Of a stretch of 64,000 bases of DNA, positions 55,855 to 64,000 are shown one piece after another; the first letter of the stretch is position 1; each line of letters starts with the position of its first letter. The notes under the pieces are model-generated. The model was not told the DNA's origin, searched no databases, and was given only the letters and a program-made list of their open reading frames with translations. The DNA comes from Amblyornis subalaris (Eukaryota > Chordata > Aves > Passeriformes > Ptilonorhynchidae). The translations under genes were made by a program, and so were the position numbers. The stretch covers positions 4,466,558 to 4,530,557 of the forward strand of contig JACAXG010000067.1 of NCBI GenBank assembly GCA_018881555.1, given 5' to 3'.

Positions 55855-56017
55855 GTATCCTGGATGCTCTTCAGAGCCTTATGCAAAAGCAGTTAGGTAC
55901 TTTTATGCTAAATGGACCTGGCTCCCCTCTACCTCTTTTTAACCCAGATGAAAGGAAGCCTCTTTCTTTTTTCGCTGGAGGCCTTCTTCCTATCTCAGAC
56001 GCTGCCTGTGAAACCAG
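55855..56017 (+). other. Candidate unidentified internal coding exon
   Basis: An acceptor-like ...CTGCTTCAG and donor AG|GTAAAG bracket 163 bp that stay open in one frame (53 complete codons plus split codons). It contains the pieces GILDALQSLMQKQLG and NPDERKPLSFFAGGLLPISD. I do not recognise the protein. Its end phase (2) does not match the start phase needed by the candidate exon at 57206, so the two cannot be joined directly. It may be chance. Confidence 0.2.
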
Positions 56018-57205
56018 GTAAAGGTTGAGCGCGCTCCCTCCGTTATTGATCTGCTTGAAATGTCACCAAATGATGATGGAGGAACCGGGAATCTCGAGAA
56101 GCTTTGCAAGCATTTGCTTGGTAGATGTCAACCAACAGGTTAAAAGACTGGAGAGCCCCTTGGGCCGAGCTAGTAGTCCTGCTGTTATCTTATGGTGCCC
56201 TCCTTTCCATGCCCCTCTTTCTTTCCTGTAAATATTTTTTTGTAAACTGTATGCCAGCAGCTCTCACTGAAGCATCTGGTCTCCTCTTCTTGCTCTTGGT
56301 TCCTTCAATTCTTCGAGGTTGAGAGGAAAACCAGCTCCAAAGTATGGAATAGCATGGTATTTTTGGTGACGGACAGGGTTTGCATCTTCAGCTTTTTTAA
56401 TGCCTGCCTGTCTGCAGAGTTTAGATGTGAGGGTTGTGCCCCCTGGAATTCTTAGGTGAGCTGGGTCAGAGAGACCTGTGAGGTCTCCCGATTTCTCATG
56501 AGAGAATGTGGATGTAAGAGATAAGCAGACTGCAGGCCTTCGTGGTTCATAGCTGTCTAGGCAGGCTGCCTTTCAGTTCCCATTTGCTCCCTGTAGGACA
56601 GGCTGGCACAGCTTTGTCTGCAGTTGATATTGCTGATGGGATGGCCTGGGAGGGAGAAGAACACATCACATGGTCAGAAATCTGCCCCACCCTCCCTATT
56701 AAATACTAAGTCAAGAAAGGCTCACCTTCCTGATGACTGCATGGCAGGTGACTGCACATGAATGCACACTGCTAAAACTCGTATCTATGTATGATTAAAT
56801 GGTGTTCCTCACTCACTTTATCCACTTTTCTACTTGGTTCATGTACAGCATTTACTTAGTGTTTTTTGCTAAGTGGTAGTCTCAGTGCAGTTGGCACAAA
56901 AAACAGCAGAGGAGAAAGCTCCTTCTGTAGGAAAGACACACATTAAAAACATCACCCCTGGAAGAGGCAGTAGTTGACACTGGAACTTTTCAACTCTCTT
57001 CATTTGCTAATGTTGTAAAGGTTGGCAGCTCTTTAAGTTGGTGACAGGCCTCTAAATACATCATGGTTTTTGGTTTGTTTTTTTTCTTAAATAAGTAATG
57101 CATCAGAATGGCAAAGTACCCTTGGAAAGAAGAGCATTGTGATATTAAGTTCATCTAGAAGTTACAGAGAAAAACACAGCCTGACTGTTAATTGTTTTAT
57201 TTCAG

Positions 57206-57318
57206 TGCCTTTTGCTGATATTGAGAGCTTAGAAGAGCTCAATAGTGATTTCAATTACTTTGGTGTAAATCCAGAAAATGACAGTGGAGTTGGTCCAGAT
57301 TTACATGAGGACAAATGA
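57206..57318 (+). other. Candidate unidentified terminal coding exon
   Basis: A good acceptor (ATTGTTTTATTTCAG) leads into 113 bp open in one frame only, ending in TGA after 36 complete codons. The product piece is acidic (ADIESLEELNSDFNYFGV, then NPENDSGVG). AATAAA follows at 57702-57707, so it could be the last coding exon and 3' UTR of a plus-strand gene. No family was recognised and no matching upstream exon was proven. Confidence 0.3.
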
Positions 57319-57701
57319 GATTTTAAGAAATGTCTGTATAGTTTCCTTTCAGGCTTTAGATATAATTATCTTAATTAGCTGCTCAATTCAAGAGTCTAAT
57401 TTCCACATGGTTAGTGAATAACACTTATACTTGGTGACTGAATTATCTGACTTGAATTATCATTTTTAGGGAATATTCTAAAGACTCCTAATGAGAAAAA
57501 TAGCCTCAGAGTTCTCCAGCTTTATTTTTCCAAATATAAAGACCAAATATAGCATGTGTTCCCCAGAAAGTGAGTGACAGGGATTAGTAATTCATGAACA
57601 AAGTGGCCCATTTACAGTCCTACCAGCACAGAATTCAGCGTGGTGTGGAGAACATCAAACAAAACAACTCAGTTGACTTCCATGTATTTAAAACAATGAG
57701 G

Positions 57702-57707
57702 AATAAA
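57702..57707 (+). terminator. Possible poly(A) signal for the candidate terminal exon
   Basis: AATAAA 384 bp after the TGA of the candidate exon. Another AATAAA lies near 57803. Functional only if the exon is real. Confidence 0.25.
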
Positions 57708-57719
57708 GGCTTAATTCAG

Positions 57720-60700
57720 ACTAAAACTGCAAATGCTCCCTGGGTTTAGTTAAGAGTAATGAAAACATTGAATAATAGCTAAGAAATAAGCTGGAAAATA
57801 ATGAATAAAATCCCAAAAGTATTAAAAGTTGTAGTTGAAAATGAAGCTGTGTTCTGTCAGGAGGCTTTACTCAAAAAAGACTTTTCAAAAGTCCCACCAA
57901 AAACCATGGATTGCATTTAATTGTCAGTGTTTTAAATCCGTGCCAGCCCATTCCTAGAGGTGGTACGCTGTGACCATGAGCAACCCTTCGAGACTAAGGT
58001 ATTTATTAGAAGTTGATCATTTTCACATGGTTTTCTTTTAAAATAGATCTCAGGACTGGGTTGCAGGGGCCTCAGTTCCTCAAGACGCATTTGGGAAGGG
58101 TGCATTTTAAGCTCGATGCCCTGGACAGGTGTGGAAAGCAGAGCAGAGCAGTGCTCCCAGGCAAGCTGACTGTGTCCCTTGTGTTATCAGTGGAGGAAGG
58201 TGGACTTGTGCAGCAGCTGCCAGAGAGGCTCCAGACCACTGAGGTGATGGCAGTGGCTCCGAGTGAGGATGGCAGAGCACACTCCAAATCCCTGTGAAGG
58301 GATGTGACACCAGGCAAATGCCACCATGGCATGTAGCACTCAAGTGCTGCAACTGCCTTCACATCTTGCTGTCTTATAGTACTCCTGCAGCGCCAGCAAA
58401 GGAGCAGCAGGCCTCAAATGTCCAGAAATTTTGGGGTAAGCGATGGGACCAAATAACCTTTAAATGACTGGCATACCTCCAGTTTTTGAGACTCATACCG
58501 CATGCATGTTTTTTGCTGCTTTGTCATAGAGTAATGCGGTAGCTAGAGCAGGAATCGCTGTCCTCAACAGAGGTAACATGAATTACTCAACAAAGGCTCT
58601 CCTACTCACCGTCTTAAAATATTGCATATTGTATCCTCAGAACTGGCCCTCTCCCTAATACTGCTTTGGTTTGTTCTCCCCAGCTGACTTCTTAGAGCAC
58701 AACCCGCTATTTACACCTGCTCAGTCACCTTCTAATGTCACGCTTCTGGAACAGAGGAAGTTGGTCCAGCTGTACCTCCAGTGGCTGTGGATAGGAGAAG
58801 TTTATATGTTCCCTGCTTTCTCTTCCCTTACAGAAATAGCCCAAGTCCTTCTTGCAGCTTTGAGCTTCACTGTGCACCTCTGCCTTGCTCCAGGTATAAA
58901 TCCACCACAGCAGGCATTTGCTGCCTGCTACACTACAAAGCAGAAGGCATTATCTGTAAGGACTGAACAGAATTTTGCTGCAGTTCAGTAAACAACATAC
59001 ATGGCTCCTGTGCTCTGAGTGAGTCAGAGACCTAGAAATGAGCTGTTACTAAACAGCAGGGGACAAACTAGGCCTTTCTTTACTTGATCCAAGCATATAA
59101 AGCAAGTTATTGCTGTAAATATTTCTCTCTCTGGCCTTTTCTTCACTGCAAAAAGAGGTATGTTCCTAATGTCTGTTAGCGACCCAAACCACAAACATAT
59201 TAAAATGTGTTTGCTTGTTTATTGTAGCTTTTTAATCTGCCGGCTCCTGTGATGCTAATAAGAATAAAAAAGACACTCTTCCCCTGTGTGGTTTTGTTCT
59301 TGGTATACCCAGTGCAGCAGCTTTCTCTTTGGAAAGCCAAACCCATCTTTTCACATTGTTTTTTTTTAACTTATTAGGAAAAAGGTTTTACAATACTTGT
59401 GCTGGAACCTGCTAATAACCCTGTGTCTGTAAGTCAGAGTGAAGGGCACAGGATGAACACATCACCTGGGCTCAGCTGCCACCAGGAGCTGTGCATGAAG
59501 GAGGAGTTAGGCTGGCAACCTGGCCACCAGTCCCTGCTGGCACAGCTGGCTCCTGCCGAACATTGACCCTGCTTTCCCCTGTGCTCCACGGTCTGGGCTG
59601 GTGAGAAAGCAGCTGGTGTGATGGACATTTGGCTTGTTGCTGTGCCACAGCAACCCTGGGCATTAGAAAAGCACNAGCATAGGTTTGCTGCTGAAATCTC
59701 CAGCCTTTCCTCTGGTAAAGCCATGGATTAAGCAGCAGGAGCCTCCTCAGGTATGTGTGAATGGTGTAATCAATGGAAAATGGATTCCAACTTATTTTTG
59801 ATGGCTGACAACAGATGCCTCACTGTACCTCACCTTCCCACCTAGCTCTTTGTCTTCTGACATTTCTGTCTCTCCCTGCCCAGCCTATCCCTGTTTTTCT
59901 TAATGTTGTTTTTTTCCATTCTGCTTTTAATTTAATCCTTTTCTCAACAAATAAATGAAACCTTCCTGTAAAATTTGCTTTGCGTGAGTGAACCATTAAC
60001 ATGCTTTTTCTCCCTTGCCTTTTATAAATGTTATAGGATGAACAGTGTTGCCCATGTTAAATAAATAGAAAATAATGAAGGAAACCAAGTGAAAGAAGTC
60101 TCACTATCCATTTTCTGCTGATTGTAAAACAGAGACAGGAATCATGAGCTGCCAGCCGTGCATGGCCTGCAACCAAAAATCTTCCTAAAAAGTGGGAGGA
60201 GGCTTCACATGCCTCACCTGTGGAGAGGCAGCAGGTTTACGAGATACAAAGACAGCAGGCAATATCTGCCGGCACTGATGCTGCTAGGGAATCATGCACA
60301 GCTGAGCAGTAAGGCAAACTCCAGGAAAACTCAACCTATAATTAGCTAATTCTTGTGTGAGCAATTGGCATCAGGCAAGTGAGAGGTCAGCTGTGAAAGA
60401 GATTGACTGGCTTAATTCTGGGGGCTTTGGTTGGATATTTTTGGCTTTTTTGTTTGTTTTCATCTTGGCTGCTTTTAAGTTTTTCTGTCTTTCCCTTTAT
60501 TCTGCCTTGTGCACCCATGACCCTTCCTCTCTCCTTCCCTCACTCATCCCTGAGGCAAAAAGCAGATATTATGCACTGTGAGCTCATCTGTTGCAACAAT
60601 TTTTTCCTCCCATGAAACTGAGTCTGGAATAAAACTTTGGAGAACTGACCCCAGAGGAGTGCATGTGTAGAGTCCATGCAGGGATGGCCCCAGGAGAAAG

Positions 60701-61664
60701 AAACTCCAGCAGGACAGCAATTTCCTCAAATCTCCTGAGTAGCTTCTGCCTCTACCTCAGATGGGGTAAATCCCTTTGGTCACAGCTTGCCTGCTGGCAC
60801 ATTTTTGTGGTAATAAACCCAGGGCAAATCTGTGTTACCCAGACGGTGCTTGTCTCCACATTTGCAAGGTGCTGTTGTGCTGAGAGTGCCACAGGCTGGT
60901 CAGGGCCAGCTGCCCAGCATTTGGAACAGGCTGCCTGCTCACTGGTGTGTCTTTCTGAGGTGTTTCCACACGCTGCATGGCCTAAAGCAACAGCTTTGGT
61001 CTCAAAGAAGGGATGCCGGGCTCTGGCGGTGGCCTCCCCCCAACCCACCTGCACCTCTTGCACCAGGTCTCCAGAGGAGGGCTGCTGCAGGTACTGGGAA
61101 ACCTGCCTCAGCTGGGTTTGGGTGAATCTTATCACTTTCATCTGGGAAGAACAACTGCAAAGGACATCTCCTACTGCAGTCTTTTGTAGCAAATCTCCCT
61201 CTTCTTTGTGCATGGCTACAGACCTGTCTTACCCTGTACTTGTGTCAGTTTCAATATCTGTACCCATCCGCACCCATCTCCACATAATAAAAGCATCTGT
61301 TCCCTGAGACAATTTCTGAATAAAATGTATGAATTCATTGAAATGTGGATTTCGGGAGTTGCTTGACTATACTATGAAGAGTTACTTTCCCCTGCTAATT
61401 CAGGCTGCCATGGTAGCACAAGCATTAGTAGTTAGGAAGAACTTGCTGCACAGCTCGTGGGTGCCTGATCCATATGTTCTTCTGGTTGGTTCACCTCCCC
61501 TAGCACTGACTTCAAGGCTGGAGTGCATCAGGCAAGCTCTAGGGGACCTCTGCCTGCCAGCCCTGCCTGCACCGTTCCCGTGCACGGCTCTGGGGTGTCT
61601 GGTCACACAGCTGAACATCCAGCTTGGTCCTTCCTTCTGCCTTCCAGAAAGGGAAGGAGATTCA
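57720..61664. other. Intergenic region
   Basis: No recognised gene. A 214-codon ATG-started open frame (60663-61307) and the open segment after a TTCTCCCCAG acceptor-like site (58683 onward) show no known domain. GC content rises toward the right. Confidence 0.5.
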
Positions 61665-61807
61665 TCCCTGAAAGTGCTCAAGACCAGGCTGGATGGGGCT
61701 TTTGAGAAACCTGGTCTAGTGGAAGGGGTCCCTGCTCATGGCAGGGGCATTGGAGCTAGATGATCTTTAAGGTCCCTTCCAACTCGAACCATGCGATGCT
61801 TCTGTGA
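61665..61807 (+). mobile_element. CR1 retrotransposon 3' end, 5'-truncated
   Basis: The segment carries typical CR1 3' landmarks in order: CTCAAGACCAGGCTGGATGG, CTGGTCTAGTGGAAGG, GAGCTAGATGATCTTTAAGG, TCCCTTCCAACTC, and a decayed octamer tail (ATGCGATGCTTCTGTGA). Such short 3' pieces are the usual result of incomplete CR1 reverse transcription. Confidence 0.88.
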
Positions 61808-63709
61808 GTGAGCACCACTCTTTCTGCTGTGTCACCTCAGCTTTGCTGAAGAGTTGGCTGCCGGAGGGAGCTGCGGGCCTGGCAGAGGGGCAGCACACAC
61901 TGTGCTCTGGCAGGCAGCCAGCCGCTGCTGCCAGCTCAGGCTTACTCATGGGCAGTGTGGTCATCCTGGGACACCTCATCAGGCCCGAGGCAGCCCACAT
62001 GGGCATGAGCAGTCGTGATTTGAGTGGGCACTGCTAAATTAGCCAGAGAACTCATATACTTTGGCCACGGGGCACAACAGGCGTGTGACCTGCTGTCCTG
62101 AGGGATGCTGCACCCAGACTCAGACCTGTTTGCCCAAAGCAATGGAGAGGGACCTTGTGGGAGTACAGTTGCCTCATGGCTTGGTGGTGCAGCGCTCTGT
62201 GTTTCTGCACCTCTGGAGTGCTGTGTGTGCACAAGAAAGACTTGACACCAATCTGGGTCTGACAGGTCCCGTGCAAGCAGCATGTGTGCACAAAGCCTCC
62301 CGCCTCTGGGCACAAGGCTCTCTGCTTGTGTGCACCACACACAGAAAGAGTCTGTGTGTGCACCTGTGTGTACGTATGCATACATGTGCACAGATATAGG
62401 TAGGTATATATACACTTATGTGTAATAGCAGCTAAGCTGGCTACACAGGTCAATGCCCTCAGTCTTGATGAACAGATCCCCTGCTGCACAGAGTGAGGTC
62501 TGGGGAGAAGACTGGTACCTGGTAGCAGAGGTAGGGATGCGAAGATGAAAGGTCAGCACAGGAAAATGTTCAGCATGGGCCATGCAGCTATGTGGAGACC
62601 TGTGATAAACTAGGGACTCGTTTTGGACTGTAAACAAACACGAGGACTGCCATGGTATTGTGAGGAGTGCTGCACAGCCATTTGAATACTGTCAATTTCT
62701 CGTTTCTATGGCTGGTCAATTAGGGACTAGAAATTGGCAGTGGGAAAGTGATTTGAGAGGTAAGGTCTGCTGTGTAGGAAGTTTGCATCTTGCATCTTCT
62801 TTAAGTGAGGACACACAGGTGACCAAAGGAGGTTTGGCTCACACGGGCTCCTTCATTCACTGTTTTTTTAGTCAGGAATACCATTGCACCATGGCTGTTG
62901 TGAAGCTCCAGCAAAGCCCCGGCATTGCTGACTTCAGCTTAGGAAGCTGGACATCACTGGCAGCTTTGACTCTAACCGAGACAGCTGTCAACCTGGCCCC
63001 TGAAGAACTGCCTAAGGGATACAGATGGAATGTCTAAATGAGGGTACTTGGCAGCTCATGGCTCACCTGGGAGGCCGGTCTAGAAGAAATTACACCAAAC
63101 CTCCCTCTGCCCCCTGTTGTGGAAGTGTGTCTGTGCTGGCCTGAGTGCAGTCTCCGCTGAAACTTTTGACTTCTTTTCTATGGCAGGTTCTAACTGAGAG
63201 CCGGTCTCGTGGTCCTTGACAGCTGAGACCAGTGACGTAGGCTTGCGTCAGAGGCTGCATAAACGACAAAAATCACAGATGAGCAAAAGCAGCCCATCTG
63301 TCCTGAACCCCAGTTGACTCTTGCTTTGCTTTGACAACAGGCTCTCCCAAAGGTGTTTGCCATTGCTAATTTTTCTTTGTTTCTTTATCGCGTTATCTCT
63401 AAAGAAGTACTCTTGTGCTACTGCTGTTGTCGGACCACTTTAAAAACACCTTGAGCACCCTTATTATTTCCTTGACAGAAGAGCACACAGGACATCAGTT
63501 TCCCTTCAACCCCACCAACATCAGCCAAAAGCAGTTGCCCAGTCGGTTAGTGTTACATAAGGCCTCCAACGTCACCTTCCCCCTTCTAATTTACCTGCCC
63601 CTTGCCCTTCCATTCCCTCTGGGCATCCCAGGAACACCATTTGCACTCCCACTGCTGGCATTGCCCCATCCCCAGCGTCTTCGTGACTTGGGAAAAGCAG
63701 GCAAAGAGA
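61808..63709. other. Intergenic region before the beta-keratin gene
   Basis: No gene recognised. At about 62330-62410 the sequence is rich in alternating purine-pyrimidine (TGTGTGTGCA, GTATGCATACATGTGCA, TATATA). Confidence 0.5.
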
Positions 63710-63897
63710 CAGGACTTGGATGCAGGAAAACTTTATTGTGCCCAGAGGGGAAGCAGAGACTGNGAGAGAGATGGTGGGCAGCACCCAGGCAGGCTGGCTG
63801 CCACAGGCTGCAGGAGCCCGGGGCATCTTGTGCAGAGCTCAACTTCTCCATCCTGGGCTAAGGCCCCCGTGGGTGTTTGGGGTGGGGTGTGGTGGGT
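63710..63897 (-). other. 3' UTR of the beta-keratin gene
   Basis: Lies between the TAG stop and a minus-strand AATAAA. The cleavage site is placed about 20 bp beyond the signal by convention. Confidence 0.7.
63732..63737 (-). terminator. Beta-keratin poly(A) signal
   Basis: TTTATT on the plus strand reads AATAAA on the minus strand, 160 bp downstream of the keratin stop codon. Confidence 0.75.
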
Positions 63898-64000
63898 CTA
63901 GCAGGGCCCGCAGGTGTCCCAGAGCTTCTTGCCGTAGCGGGGCAAGACGCAAGGGCCGCAGGCGGGAGCAGCGTAGGCTCTGCCAAAGGTGCAGAGGCCC
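63898..64000 (-). CDS. Corneous beta-protein (beta-keratin), C-terminal part; the rest lies beyond the window
   Basis: Beta-keratins are the small Cys- and Gly-rich structural proteins of feather, scale, claw and beak in birds and reptiles. They form beta-sheet filaments cross-linked by disulphides in cornified cells. On the minus strand the last 33 codons before TAG give a Cys-rich tail with 5 Cys, ending YGKKLWDTCGPC. This closely resembles the RYGRKLWDTCGPC-type ends of known avian beta-keratins. The coding part of these genes is normally one exon after a 5' UTR intron, so the start lies right of the window. The subfamily (feather, claw, scale or keratinocyte) cannot be decided from this piece. 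It is the only sign of a keratin locus here. Confidence 0.85.
   Translation of the reverse strand, partial: GLCTFGRAYAAPACGPCVLPRYGKKLWDTCGPC

Noticed and set aside
58671..58991. Open frame after a TTCTCCCCAG acceptor-like site
   Set aside because: Open length of 106 codons but no ATG in context, no known motif, and it lies beyond the candidate terminal exon's poly(A) signal.
1..64000. tRNA, rRNA, snoRNA or CRISPR features
   Set aside because: No cloverleaf with A/B boxes, box C/D pair, rRNA-like segment or spaced direct-repeat array was seen on either strand by eye.

Overview
This window is a vertebrate nuclear segment, almost certainly from a bird. The evidence is long introns with GT/AG borders, a CR1 retrotransposon body and a separate CR1 3' end, a retroviral LTR of a layout typical of birds, and the 3' end of a corneous beta-protein (beta-keratin) gene at the right edge. 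Beta-keratins occur only in birds and reptiles. OSBPL8 followed head-to-tail by BBS10 is the same order as on human chromosome 12.

Layout. Positions 1-11729 are intronic sequence of OSBPL8 upstream of its first exon in this window. This stretch carries a 715-bp solo LTR with matching target-site duplications. Positions 11730-38384 hold the last 20 coding exons of OSBPL8 on the plus strand. All exon phases agree, giving an uninterrupted 818-residue C-terminal part of the protein: PH domain, acidic linker, lipid-transfer (ORD) domain and C-terminal membrane anchor. The first roughly 72 residues lie left of the window. The intron between 22825 and 26530 contains an antisense LTR and a decayed CR1 reverse transcriptase. 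From 38385 to about 42 kb is the probable OSBPL8 3' UTR.

A CpG island at about 42.28-43.38 kb is the BBS10 promoter and 5' end. BBS10 has two coding exons (42556-42755 and 42824-44585, 653 residues) and a poly(A) signal 8 bp after the stop. From 44.6 to 63.7 kb I recognise no known gene. This stretch has a few spliced-exon-like open segments (best at 57206-57318), a 30-bp tandem duplication and a CR1 3' end (61665-61807). The last 103 bases are the C-terminus of a minus-strand beta-keratin, with its 3' UTR and poly(A) signal.

The two identified genes do not form a pathway. ORP8, the OSBPL8 product, moves phosphatidylserine and PI4P at ER-plasma membrane contacts. BBS10 is a chaperonin-like factor that helps assemble the BBSome for cilia. 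The window looks like ordinary conserved synteny plus lineage-specific repeats. The points most worth a second look are the unidentified exon candidates near 55-57 kb, the keratin gene next to BBS10, the sense-oriented solo LTR in OSBPL8, and the apparent overlap of the OSBPL8 3' end with the BBS10 promoter.
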